A stretch of 33,988 nucleotides of DNA from Bauldia sp. (lineage in GTDB: Bacteria > Pseudomonadota > Alphaproteobacteria > Rhizobiales > Kaistiaceae): assembly GCA_022841545.1 (NCBI GenBank), contig JALHRF010000038.1, positions 1-33,988 of the forward strand. The letters run 5' to 3'. This document shows positions 15,939-24,686 of this stretch, in pieces. A program made the translations under genes and the position numbers. Every line of letters begins with the position of its first letter. Position 1 is the first letter of the stretch. The notes under the pieces were generated by a model. That model saw only the letters and a program-made list of their open reading frames with translations. It had not been told where the DNA came from and made no database searches.

Positions 15939-18900
15939 TCACTCGCTGTCGATCACGCCCAACAGCGCCTCAACTGCCGCCTCGAGCTGCGGGTCCCGCC
16001 CTTCGGCGATGAAGTTCGGGTCGGTCGGTATCAGGAGGTCGGGCACGGTCTCGGTATTCTCGTAGAACTGTCCATCCTTGGCGCGCATGCCGATCTGGGC
16101 GGCGCCGAAGGTGAGGCGCGGCTCGAGCTGGGGGGCGATGTTGACCGCCGTCCCGGTTCCGGGCACGCGGTCGCCGACCACCGGGCCGATCGCCTCGCGC
16201 TTGTAGTAGGCAGGGAAGATCGAGCCGTCGGAGTAGCTGAAGGCGTTCTGGACGAGCGCGGTCGGGCGCGCCCAGCGATCGTAGGGCGACAGGCCGAGAT
16301 CGACCCCGTTCCGCGTCACGAAGCCGGAATGGCGCTCGCCGGCGAGGAAGGCGACGAGCTGGTCGTGGAGCAGTCCGCCCGTGTTGAAGCGGACATCGAC
16401 CACCGCGCCTTCCGCGCGACCGTAGCGGCCCATCAGCTCCGCGTAGACCTTGTGCATCTCGGCGTCGTTCATCGCCGCGACATGCACGTAGCCGAGCCGT
16501 CCGCCGGACAGCGTCTCGACGATGGCACGCCGCTGGTCGACCCAGCGATCATAGGCAAGGTCGACCTCGGCCTTCTGGCTCACCGGCGTGATCCGCTGCT
16601 CGGCGACGGTGCCGGAGCCCGGGGCGGCGACGCCGAGGAGCACGCGTTTGCCGATCGTGTGGTTGAGGAGCGGGGCGATGTCCGCATCCGGGCCAATGGT
16701 GACGCCGTCGACGGTCATGATGACGGCCCCGGGCACGAGCAGGCTGCCGGGCATGTCGGCCGGGCCGCCCGCGAGGACGCCCGCGATCTTCACCCCGGGG
16801 CCGACATGCGCGCGGTCGTAGTAGACCCCGAGCGAGCCGACCTTGTCCCAGTACGGCTCGCCTGGCTCGAAGACGGAGAACATGTGCGAGGCGTTCAGCT
16901 CGCCCTGGAGCTCCGCCATGAGCTCGGCGAAGTCTTCCCAGTGCGAGATATGGGGCAGTTGCCGGGCGTAGAGATCGCGCATCTTCGGCCAGTCGACCCC
17001 GTGCATGCCGGCGTCGTAGAACTTCGCCTCAACGAAGCGCCACTGGTGGTCGAAGAGGTAGGCCATCTCGGCCCGGGCGTCGCGCGGGCCGGTCGTGTCG
17101 ATCGGAATGGCGCGCATCGCGCCGGTCGCGAGGTCGTAGGCCTCGAGGCGCCCGGAGCCGCTGACGTAGAGCGACTTGCCGTCCGGCGACACGGCGAACT
17201 GCTCGCCGCCCGCACCGGCGCGCTCGAACAGGAGGCGCGCGGCGCCGCTCCGCGGGTCGATGGCGTAGCCGGCATAGCCCTTTCCGGGCACGACGGCGAC
17301 GACATGGAGGGTAGCGCCGTCGGCGCTCAGGTCGGCGACCGCGAGCGTCTGGGTCGTCCCGGTCAGGCGCAGCGTCCGATCCGCCGCCCCCGCGAAGTCG
17401 GCGGGACCGGCGGAAACCGGGCGCTGCTCTGCGAAGGCCGCCGCCGCCTCGCGCGACAGGAATGTCCCGACGATGTCGAAGGTCGCCGTCTGGTTGTCGA
17501 GCTGGCGCGTCGAGAAGCGGTCCGTCTGCCAGTAGAGCATCGTGCCGTCGCGGCTGAACTGCGGCGCCGTATCGGCGAAGCCGTTCATCGAGACGTTGTG
17601 CCGCTCGCCGGTGGCGACGTCGATGACGACGGCCTCCGAATTGCCGAGGGAGAAGCCGGTGATCGTCGCGAGGTACTTGCCGTCCGGCGACCAGGCATGG
17701 GTGAGGTCGCCCTCGTTGTAGGAATAGGTCGCACCGTCCGGCAGCGCCTCGGTGATGCTGCCGCTGGCGATGTCCAGCACCTTGATCGCGTTCCGTCCGT
17801 CGCGGTAGGCGACCTTGTCTCCTCGCGGCGAATAGAGCGGCTGGAGGAGGTCCGAGTCGGTGTCGAGGAGGACGCTTTCCGCGATCTCCGCGGCATCGAC
17901 GAAGCTCTTGTCCGCGGCGCGCACGATGCGACTTTCGAAGAGGTCCCAGTCGACCTGGCGGTCCGACGCGTAGAGGAGCGTCCGGCCGTCGGGAGAGAAG
18001 CCGACCGACCGCTCCGCCTGCGGCGTCGCGGTGATGCGGCGGGTCTTTCCGGACGCGGCATCGACCACGTAGACGTCGCCGCGGGCGACGAGCGCGATCT
18101 CCGACCCGTCGGCCGACACCGTGAGCTCGCTGACCTGGTCGTTGACGTTCAACGGAGCGGCGCCGTCCGCCAGCGACCCCTGCGGAATGCGGATCGCGAC
18201 CTTCGTCGGCTCCTTCCCCGGGACCACCGTCCAGATCTCGCCGTCATGGCCGTAGCTCACGACACCGTCGCGGCTGACCGACAGGCCGCGCACGGGCAGG
18301 GTGTCGTGGAAGGTGATCTGCTCGGACGGGCTCATGCCGTCCGTGGCGATCCGCCAGACGTTGGTGCTCACCGGCGTTGCATCGACGTTGGTCTCGCCGT
18401 CCGCCGGCATCTCGGCGGTGTAGTAGACGAATGCGCCGTCGGCGGAGAAGACGGGGCTCTTCTCGTTCGAGCGATGATGCGTCAGTTGGCGGTGCTTGCC
18501 CGTGCTGCGGTCGAAGATGAAGATGTCGGAGGTGCCGTCGGAGATCTGGCGCTTGCGCTGCGGAACCTCCTCCGAGCGGGAGAAGGCATAGGCGACGAGA
18601 GTGCCGTCGGGGGAGATCGACGCCTTCTGGGCCGGGATCGGCATGAAGGGCCGCTCGCGGCCCCCCTCGGCGGGGACCGAGCGCAGCTCCCCTTGCGGGA
18701 AGATGGTCAGGGCGTCGAGGAAGTTCGCGTCCATCGCCCCGATGCCCGCAGACCAGTAGACGACGTCGGCGCCGTCCGGCGTGAAGGCGAGCGGTATGTC
18801 CGCGCCCTCGTTGAAGGTGAGCCTGCGGAGGTCGCCGCCGTCGCGATCCATGACGTAGACATCGCCGACGTTGAACACGGCCGCGGAGAAGGCGATCGAC

Positions 18901-19157
18901 TGGCCGTCCGGCGACCAGACCGGGTCGGTCGTCCGGAACTGGGTTTCGGTCAGCGGCCGCGCCTCGCCGCCGGCGCTGTCGACCGTGTAGACGCGCCCGC
19001 GATAGGTGAACGCGATGGTCGCTCCATCCGGCGAGATTGCCGGCGCCTTCATCCAGAGCGGCCGTGCCGGGTCCGGCCCCTCGGCCCGGACCGCGGCAAT
19101 CTGCAAGCTTGCAACCAACACCAGCAGGGGCGCGGCTGCTTTCAGAAGAAGGCGCAT
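15939..19157 (-). CDS. Exported tricorn-type S41 protease with beta-propeller domains
   Basis: A 1072-residue protein. A signal peptide (MRLLLKAAAPLLVLVASLQI...VRAEG) leads into two stretches of WD40-like PD40 propeller repeats (about 30-680; many SPDG motifs such as ISPDGATIAF and WSPDGQSIAF). A helical domain, a PDZ-like domain (about 775-850) and a C-terminal S41 core follow. By comparison with Thermoplasma tricorn protease, Ser757-His758 (NASHMF), nucleophile Ser976 (SYSDGS) and Glu1033 (FYENTE) match the catalytic residues, so it is probably active. Tricorn trims peptides delivered through its propellers; a periplasmic role is inferred from the signal peptide. The ATG at 19157 was chosen over a GTG at 19187 because it begins the signal peptide and has GGGGAG upstream. 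A truncated lyase copy lies 42 bp upstream. Confidence 0.88.
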   Translation of the reverse strand: MRLLLKAAAPLLVLVASLQIAAVRAEGPDPARPLWMKAPAISPDGATIAFTYRGRVYTVDSAGGEARPLTETQFRTTDPVWSPDGQSIAFSAAVFNVGDVYVMDRDGGDLRRLTFNEGADIPLAFTPDGADVVYWSAGIGAMDANFLDALTIFPQGELRSVPAEGGRERPFMPIPAQKASISPDGTLVAYAFSRSEEVPQRKRQISDGTSDIFIFDRSTGKHRQLTHHRSNEKSPVFSADGAFVYYTAEMPADGETNVDATPVSTNVWRIATDGMSPSEQITFHDTLPVRGLSVSRDGVVSYGHDGEIWTVVPGKEPTKVAIRIPQGSLADGAAPLNVNDQVSELTVSADGSEIALVARGDVYVVDAASGKTRRITATPQAERSVGFSPDGRTLLYASDRQVDWDLFESRIVRAADKSFVDAAEIAESVLLDTDSDLLQPLYSPRGDKVAYRDGRNAIKVLDIASGSITEALPDGATYSYNEGDLTHAWSPDGKYLATITGFSLGNSEAVVIDVATGERHNVSMNGFADTAPQFSRDGTMLYWQTDRFSTRQLDNQTATFDIVGTFLSREAAAAFAEQRPVSAGPADFAGAADRTLRLTGTTQTLAVADLSADGATLHVVAVVPGKGYAGYAIDPRSGAARLLFERAGAGGEQFAVSPDGKSLYVSGSGRLEAYDLATGAMRAIPIDTTGPRDARAEMAYLFDHQWRFVEAKFYDAGMHGVDWPKMRDLYARQLPHISHWEDFAELMAELQGELNASHMFSVFEPGEPYWDKVGSLGVYYDRAHVGPGVKIAGVLAGGPADMPGSLLVPGAVIMTVDGVTIGPDADIAPLLNHTIGKRVLLGVAAPGSGTVAEQRITPVSQKAEVDLAYDRWVDQRRAIVETLSGGRLGYVHVAAMNDAEMHKVYAELMGRYGRAEGAVVDVRFNTGGLLHDQLVAFLAGERHSGFVTRNGVDLGLSPYDRWARPTALVQNAFSYSDGSIFPAYYKREAIGPVVGDRVPGTGTAVNIAPQLEPRLTFGAAQIGMRAKDGQFYENTETVPDLLIPTDPNFIAEGRDPQLEAAVEALLGVIDSE

Positions 19158-19199
19158 AAGTCTTCTTTCTCCCCGATCAGAAACCACTCTCGCCTACGC

Positions 19200-19540
19200 C
19201 ATAGTGGACCGTGATTTTCTTGCCGGCCGCATAGACCGTTTCGCCGACGCTCTCGGTGTTCCTTATTGGGTGAGTCCTGCCACCATACATCCCCCGGCCT
19301 CAACTCGAACTTGAGAGTGACGGGCTGCGGGTTCTGAAGGCGGTGGGCGTTCTGCACCCAGTAGGACAGGGGCGTCCACATTCGATATCGTCACCGCGTG
19401 GGACGAGAAGGATTGCGCGGTCCGACAGAACTCATCATCACATCAAGGACAAGGGGGCCAGGAACCTCCGAGACGCGTTTAGTCGTCGGTTATGACAATG
19501 TCAATTTCACCGGACCTGCGCTCAAATGACGATGCTGTGT
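19200..19540 (-). pseudogene. Truncated third copy of the lyase 5' end and upstream region
   Basis: This segment aligns along its length with 20581-20939, which covers the first part of the RTX lyase gene and about 100 bp upstream. Shared blocks include ELRPGDVWWQDSP and, at DNA level, GGAACCTCCG and TCAAATGAC. A 2-bp deletion (GTGTTCC for GTGCGTTCC, near 19258) and other changes break the frame, and homology ends abruptly at 19200. It is therefore non-functional as a lyase. It points in the same direction as the protease gene that starts 42 bp further on, so any surviving promoter would read into that gene. Confidence 0.8.
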
Positions 19541-19693
19541 CGGCGCGCGGGAGGGCCCAGGCAGTCCTGCGTGCCATTGCTCGACCAATTGGAAAGCATC
19601 AAGAATTCCTGAGCTGCGCTGTTGTCGTCCGGTGCGGCGGGCCGCAGCGCCGACCGAGACCCCACCTGGGCCGGCCGCGATGAACCGGAAGGG

Positions 19694-20836
19694 CTAAACG
19701 AGGAGCAAATCGCCGGCGTCGAACTGGCCGACTGTCGTGCCCTTGAAGAGGACCTTATTGTCACCGAACTCGAGGACGGCTCCTTTCTTCGCCTGGCGGA
19801 AGTGAGAAAGGACGTCTTCTGCGGACTTGAAGCGATCGCGATCGAGCGCGATCAGATCCTTCCCGTCGCGGAAGTCCACGACGACATCCCGGCCGGACTC
19901 GCCATCGAAGCGAAAGACATCGTGGCCCCATCCGCCTTTGAGGCGGTCATTGCCGCGCCCGCCAATCAGCGTATCGCCCTCTCTGTCGCCCTTGAGGACA
20001 TCGTCGCCCGCACCCCCGAATATGAGGTCATGTCCCCGGCAGCCCTTGATGTAGTCGTCCCCTCCCCGTCCCTCGATGATATCGCCATTGGGCGACTGAG
20101 ATGGATTGCCTGGGCAGCGTGACGACGGCGTTATCTTGTCATCGCCCGGCGTCCCCTTGATCCGCACGCCCACATCGCCATCGATGCGAAAGTCGCGGTA
20201 GTCGACCGCGATGTCTTCCGGCGATGCGGCCCGGTATATGCCCTGCTTCCAGTAGACGCCGTAGCCGTAACCGACGAACCCCGAGTAATCGACGACGTGC
20301 TCGCCATCGAGCCAGACATCGACGCTGCCCCCCTCGTAGTCCTCCATGTGAAGGCTGGCTTCGAGCTTGTAGTACTTTCCGCGAACGATGGGCTCGTCGT
20401 CGACAAAGGCGAACCAATGTTCGTATTGCTCGCCCGGCAGCTTGTAGCGCAGCTGGATCGCCAGATGCTCGCCGATCAGCTCGACGGCGAAGATCGGCGA
20501 ACTGAACTCGTCCGTGGCATGGAGCTGGCCGATCAGCAGCCAGTCGCTGGTGTTCGCGGGCCCGGGCTCGACCCTGAACTCGTAGTGGATCGTGATCTCC
20601 TTGCCGGCCGCGTAGACCGTTTCGCCCGCGATCTCGGTGCGTTCCTTGCTGGGTGAGTCCTGCCACCATACGTCCCCGGGCCTCAACTCGAACCTGAGCG
20701 TGCCGGGCTCCGGGTCCTGAAGACTCCACGGTCGGTCGGCGTTTTGAACGGAATAGGACAAGCCGTCCACATCGATATCCTCGCCGTTGTACGACGAGAA
20801 GGCTTGCGCGGCCCCGACAGAAACCATCATCACCAT
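19694..20836 (-). CDS. Polysaccharide lyase-like protein with C-terminal RTX repeats, copy B
   Basis: About 380 residues. The N-terminal heparin-lyase-I/PL20-like domain (to about 225; RFELRPGDVWWQD, KERTEI, WLLIGQLHA, VYWKQGIYRA) is joined to RTX nonapeptides (about 240-325; GGRGNDRLKG, GGAGDDVLKG). A C-terminal FDAGDLLLV resembles a type I secretion end. RTX repeats bind Ca2+ and usually mark proteins exported by a TolC-type I system, whereas copy A without them carries only a signal peptide. The 5' end is uncertain. From the ATG at 20836 the leader is a short hydrophobic run (MVMMVSVGAAQAF) without basic residues. A typical basic n-region (FRRFLRP) exists just upstream in another frame. 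No secretion genes lie nearby. Confidence 0.72.
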   Translation of the reverse strand: MVMMVSVGAAQAFSSYNGEDIDVDGLSYSVQNADRPWSLQDPEPGTLRFELRPGDVWWQDSPSKERTEIAGETVYAAGKEITIHYEFRVEPGPANTSDWLLIGQLHATDEFSSPIFAVELIGEHLAIQLRYKLPGEQYEHWFAFVDDEPIVRGKYYKLEASLHMEDYEGGSVDVWLDGEHVVDYSGFVGYGYGVYWKQGIYRAASPEDIAVDYRDFRIDGDVGVRIKGTPGDDKITPSSRCPGNPSQSPNGDIIEGRGGDDYIKGCRGHDLIFGGAGDDVLKGDREGDTLIGGRGNDRLKGGWGHDVFRFDGESGRDVVVDFRDGKDLIALDRDRFKSAEDVLSHFRQAKKGAVLEFGDNKVLFKGTTVGQFDAGDLLLV

Positions 20837-20888
20837 CAAAGGACAGGCATGCCGGACGCAGGAACCTCCGGAACGCGGTCAATTGCTG

Positions 20889-20897
20889 ATTATGACA
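20889..20897 (-). promoter_or_regulatory. Possible extended -10 element of RTX lyase gene
   Basis: On the minus strand TGTCATAAT (20889-20897) resembles an extended -10 box, with CATAAT differing from the consensus at one position. No good -35 box was found. The truncated copy at 19200-19540 reads TGTCATAAC at the equivalent place, losing the conserved final T. Confidence 0.35.
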
Positions 20898-21058
20898 ATG
20901 GTAATTTCATCTCCCTGTATCAAATGACAATGCCGTGTAGACGCCGAGTTCGCCGAGCCTCTGGCCCATGGTGCGCAGGCTCCAGGGGGAGGGGCACCCC
21001 TGCAACTCGTCGTCGGATGGCGCCGTGAGGGACGGAAGCGGTCTTTCCCGCCTCCTCC

Positions 21059-21706
21059 TCACGCGCCTCCCATCCGTCGTCCGAGATCGCGCTCGACGCC
21101 GATCATCGCATTTCGGGTGACCAGAGCGGCGAGGCGGGGCACGTCCCAGCTCTCTGTTCCGGACGGCCGCTCCGGGACGACCAGGTAGCGGAGCTCGGCG
21201 GTCGAGTCCCACACCCGCACCTCGACATCGTCGGGGATCACCTCGCCGAACTCGGCGATGACCCCGCGCGGATCGCGCACGGCGCGCGAGCGGTAGGCGG
21301 CGGCCTTGTACCAGTTGGGCGGAATGCCGAGGAGGGTGTGCGGATAGCAGGAGCAGAGCGTGCAGACGACGAGATTATGGACCGAAGGCGTATTCTCGAC
21401 GGCGTTGAGATGACCGCCGGCCCAGCCCTCCAAGCCGATCTCGGTGATTGCGGCGGTGCCGTTGTCGAGCAGCCGCGCCTTGAAGCCAGGGTCGGCCCAG
21501 GCCCGGGCGACGACCTCGGCTCCGCGCTTCGGGCCGATCTCCTCGGTATACACCGCGATCCAGGCGTCGACGGTCGCCGGATCAAGGAGGCCCTTTTCGA
21601 CGAGCAGGCTCTCCAGCGCCTTGACCCGGAGCGCCGGCTCGGGCGGCAGGTGGCTGTGCAATTCGCGGTGGATGGCGCCGATCCTGTCGGCATGGTCTTC
21701 CGGCAT
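21059..21706 (-). CDS. nthA: Cobalt-type nitrile hydratase alpha subunit
   Basis: A 215-residue protein of the nitrile hydratase alpha / thiocyanate hydrolase gamma family. The metal-binding motif VCTLCSC (Cys115, Cys118, Cys120) has Thr at the second position, which in this family indicates non-corrin Co3+ rather than Fe3+. [14 protein letters not shown] and [17 protein letters not shown] follow as expected. Active enzymes hydrate nitriles to amides and require a beta subunit, usually the adjacent gene. Here no beta gene, activator (P47K-type) or amidase is adjacent on either side. The ATG at 21706 has GGAG at 9-nt spacing. It lies 222 bp upstream of the RTX lyase and 121 bp downstream of the epimerase fusion gene, all on the minus strand. 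It is either an orphan relying on a distant partner or a relic. Confidence 0.88.
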   Translation of the reverse strand: MPEDHADRIGAIHRELHSHLPPEPALRVKALESLLVEKGLLDPATVDAWIAVYTEEIGPKRGAEVVARAWADPGFKARLLDNGTAAITEIGLEGWAGGHLNAVENTPSVHNLVVCTLCSCYPHTLLGIPPNWYKAAAYRSRAVRDPRGVIAEFGEVIPDDVEVRVWDSTAELRYLVVPERPSGTESWDVPRLAALVTRNAMIGVERDLGRRMGGA

Positions 21707-21827
21707 CTGGAAGGTCTCCGGGCTGCGAATTCGCGGCAGTGTCCGCCCGAAGCCCCGCGCGCGTCAACCGCCGGAGGATCAGGCCTCGGACAAGTCCGGG
21801 ATCCTGACCGCCGGGGCGGTTCCGGGA

Positions 21828-24374
21828 TCAGATGATCGCCCGATCCCAGCCGCCATAGTGCTCGTCGCTGCGCGCACCGCGCGGCAGGCTCAGTCCGATC
21901 AGCGACAGCCCGATGACGATCCCGGCCACCGTCGCCACGGTCGACCCGCCGGGGATCAGGAAGGGCGCAAACACGATCCACGCGCCGAGTAGGACGTTGA
22001 GGAAGCGGACGGCGCGCGCCACCTCCGCCAGCGCGGTGACGGCGATCATGATCGCCAGGCAGCCGGCGATATGGTCGCTGTAGTAGAGCGGCGCTTCGGT
22101 GCCGAAGATCAGCGGCGTTGCCATGAGCAGCGCGCCCAGACCCGTACTCGCCACGAGGGTCCAGGGGAAGGTCACGCCGCCGGTCAGGAACTCCCGCACG
22201 AAACCCGCAGGGGTCCCCTGCAGGTCCGGTTCGGGAGTCTGGTCCTCGGAGAGCGCCGGGCCGCCCCGCCAGAACGTGCGCCAGAACGGCTCGCCCGCCC
22301 TTGTCGTCCGCCTGAGATACTGGACCGTCGCCAGCAGCTCGTCGACGGAATAGGGGATGAGGATGACCGTCACCGCGGCCTGGATGATGCAGAGCGTGCA
22401 GAGCGCCCCGATCAGCGGCGGCTGGATGATGATGAACGAGACGCTGACCACGCCGAGAGGAATGATCAGGAGGCCGAACAGGAACACCATCCAGGGCATG
22501 GTGCGCCAGCGGCGACTGTCGCCGATCGCGCCGGCGAGGATATCGAGTGCATAGATGAAGGCGCCGAGCCCGGCATCGGCGATCGGGAATCCCTTGGACA
22601 ACGACGAGGTGACGACCGCCTCGCTGCCATTGCGCACCGGGGCGCCGCCGGGGCCGAAGAACGGGTCCCACAAGCCGTCGATGTGGCCCATCTGGTAGGC
22701 AGCCAGGTAGCGGGAGACGAACAGGCCGACGAGGGCGAGACCGACGATCGGAAGCCGCTGGTTGAACGACGATGGGGAATAGCTCCAGCCGAGCGGGCGG
22801 TCATCGTCGGCGGCGAGCGCCCGGCGACTGATGCCCGGCGTTGGGGGGATCATCACGGCGAAGGCGACCACCAGCATGCCGATCAGCGTGCCGCTGGCAT
22901 AGGCGGCGGCGCTCGGCGTCCAGAACACCAGCGGCGCGAGCATCACCCAGAGGCCGAGGGCGGCGACAATCCACTGCAGCCAGTGCCGGCCACGCTGCAG
23001 TCCCATGAGGGAGAGCGCGGCGATGAGCAGGCCCGAGACGATCTCGCTGCCGGCGAGCCAGGCGTTGCGGAGTTGAGGTTCGGCGATCTCATGCCCGAGC
23101 GCCGGCGGCGGCGGCGGCGTGATGGGGTCGAAGAGACCGATGGTCAGCGGCGATGCCACCAGCCACAGTCCAAGCGCCGCATTGGCCATCGGCGCCCAGA
23201 GCGTCGCCGCCCGATGGCGTTCGGTCGACTGGTCGACCTCCTCCGGGCTCCGTTCGAGCGGCCGCTTGAGGCGTTCGCGCGCCTGCTCGAGCTCCGGCGC
23301 CGATGCCGCCACGACGGAGGAGTCGAGCTTGTTGATGTCATACCAGTCGGTGGGGTCCTGCTTCAGTCGGCGGATCATCTCCGGCAGCGTCCCCGTCAGG
23401 CTGTGACGCGGCTCCCATCCGAGCAGCGAACGGGCGCGCGCCGTGTCGATCTCGTAGTGGTCGTCGGAGTTCTCGATCATCCAGGGCTTGATGTCGGTGT
23501 CCGTCTCGAGGATCTCGTTCTGGATCCAGGCGCCGGCCCTGGCGGGGCCCTTGGGCAGGCTGAGCGTCCGCCAGTCCTCGTCGTGGATCAGCCGGCCGAT
23601 CCGCTTCTGCATCTCGTCATAGGACGGTGTCTCTTCCTCGCCGATCAGCAGGACCGTTTCGTCGGGAAGCGCCGCGCGCCGGTCGACGGTTCGCGCGATC
23701 GCGTCGACCAGGTCGTCCCGGTGGAGGTAGGGCTGGCCGGCGCCGAGATCGCCGGTGAACAGATAGGCGGTCGGCAGGCGTTCGAAGATGCGGGCGATTT
23801 GCTGGGCGACGAAAACGGCGCGGCAGTCTTCGTCATAGACCCCGGCGAGCCGCAGGATCACGGTTCTGATGTCGCCGCGCTCCGCCGCGATCAGCGTCTC
23901 GGTCTCGGCCTTCGAGCGCGGGTAGGCCCAGGCCGGATCGACCGGCGACGTCTCGTCGATCCGCACCCCTTTGCGCGGGCTCGGGGCATGCACGAGCAGG
24001 GTGCTCGAGAAGATGAACTGCTCGGTTCCGAATCGCTTGAGCGCCGCAAGCAGCCGCCCGGTCCCCTGCACGGTCACCGCGTCGTAGAGGGGATTGTCCT
24101 CGCCGGTGGTGTCGTAATAGGCGGCAAGGTGGATGACGGAGGCGAAGCGCCCCCCCGCCCCTTCGGCCGCCTTGGCGATCGCGCCATCGACGCTGTCGTC
24201 CGAGGTGAGGTCGATCTCGATGGTCTCCATGCCGTCGAGAGGCGCCCGAGGCGGCTTCATGTCGAGCCCGACCACGCGATAGCGCTCGATCAGGTCCGTC
24301 GCGATCGCTTGGCCGAGGAATCCGCTGCTGCCCGTGATAAGGACCGTCGGTCGGTTGATTTCTTGCGCTGGCAT
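21828..24374 (-). CDS. Epimerase-like / SPW / VKOR-like membrane fusion protein
   Basis: An 848-residue fusion. Residues 8-340 are an extended-SDR NAD-dependent epimerase/dehydratase domain: GSSGFLG (15-21) binds the nucleotide and YPRSK (151-155) supplies the YxxxK pair. Residues 395-510 hold SPW-type membrane segments (ALGLWLVASPL, ALGLWVMLAPLVFW). Residues 540-690 form a VKOR-like bundle: the Ser-rich loop VVTSSLSKGFPIADAGLGA precedes CTLC (659-662) in a membrane helix, matching the redox CxxC of vitamin K epoxide reductase/DsbB-like enzymes. A third SPW-type pair ends the protein (790-830; LLGAWIVFAPF). A quinone-linked redox role coupled to sugar-nucleotide or polyketide-like reduction is conceivable but unproven. 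The ATG at 24374 has AAGGA 7 nt upstream; the preceding Arg/Pro-rich codons are excluded. Confidence 0.75.
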   Translation of the reverse strand: MPAQEINRPTVLITGSSGFLGQAIATDLIERYRVVGLDMKPPRAPLDGMETIEIDLTSDDSVDGAIAKAAEGAGGRFASVIHLAAYYDTTGEDNPLYDAVTVQGTGRLLAALKRFGTEQFIFSSTLLVHAPSPRKGVRIDETSPVDPAWAYPRSKAETETLIAAERGDIRTVILRLAGVYDEDCRAVFVAQQIARIFERLPTAYLFTGDLGAGQPYLHRDDLVDAIARTVDRRAALPDETVLLIGEEETPSYDEMQKRIGRLIHDEDWRTLSLPKGPARAGAWIQNEILETDTDIKPWMIENSDDHYEIDTARARSLLGWEPRHSLTGTLPEMIRRLKQDPTDWYDINKLDSSVVAASAPELEQARERLKRPLERSPEEVDQSTERHRAATLWAPMANAALGLWLVASPLTIGLFDPITPPPPPALGHEIAEPQLRNAWLAGSEIVSGLLIAALSLMGLQRGRHWLQWIVAALGLWVMLAPLVFWTPSAAAYASGTLIGMLVVAFAVMIPPTPGISRRALAADDDRPLGWSYSPSSFNQRLPIVGLALVGLFVSRYLAAYQMGHIDGLWDPFFGPGGAPVRNGSEAVVTSSLSKGFPIADAGLGAFIYALDILAGAIGDSRRWRTMPWMVFLFGLLIIPLGVVSVSFIIIQPPLIGALCTLCIIQAAVTVILIPYSVDELLATVQYLRRTTRAGEPFWRTFWRGGPALSEDQTPEPDLQGTPAGFVREFLTGGVTFPWTLVASTGLGALLMATPLIFGTEAPLYYSDHIAGCLAIMIAVTALAEVARAVRFLNVLLGAWIVFAPFLIPGGSTVATVAGIVIGLSLIGLSLPRGARSDEHYGGWDRAII

Positions 24375-24686
24375 CGGCGTCCTTGTTCCCCTACGGCGAT
24401 TGTTCCGCCCCGTTCCAGCCGGCGCGCGCTGCCGCTGCGGTTGCGCTGGCGGCGCCCGCTTCAGGATGGAATGCGCAGGCGGGGTCGTCCGTTCCATCGG
24501 GAGGGGTCGCCGGACCGGGGCGCGAGCGTCCGGTCGCGGCGGCGCGGGGTGTTCTCAAGCGGCCGGTGATGTGGCATAAGCCGCTCCAATCCCAATCAGG
24601 GCGGGCCGGCCACACCACCGATTACGTCGCATCGACGTAGTCCGGCAGGCCGATGCGCGCCCCCCTTTGACGAAGGCGGGCTCGAG
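24375..24686. other. Divergent intergenic region with a 7-bp inverted repeat
   Basis: A 312-bp gap between the divergent epimerase fusion and prfC genes, with no gene seen. TACGTCG (24623-24629) and CGACGTA (24633-24639) form a perfect inverted repeat around CAT, 47 bp before the prfC start. This could be an operator or the base of a leader hairpin. No convincing -35/-10 pair was identified. Confidence 0.45.

Noticed and set aside
15600..19214. 1204-codon open frame on the plus strand
   Set aside because: It mirrors the tricorn-type protease gene, whose minus-strand frame carries a signal peptide, propeller repeats and catalytic residues; the plus frame has none.
21770..21827. Short GC-rich inverted repeat after the epimerase fusion gene
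   Set aside because: ACCGCC and GGCGGT pair with a loop too short to be stable and no T-run follows, so a terminator call is not justified.
22071..24569. 832-codon open frame on the plus strand
   Set aside because: It is antisense to the epimerase/VKOR-like fusion and lacks hydrophobic or domain structure.
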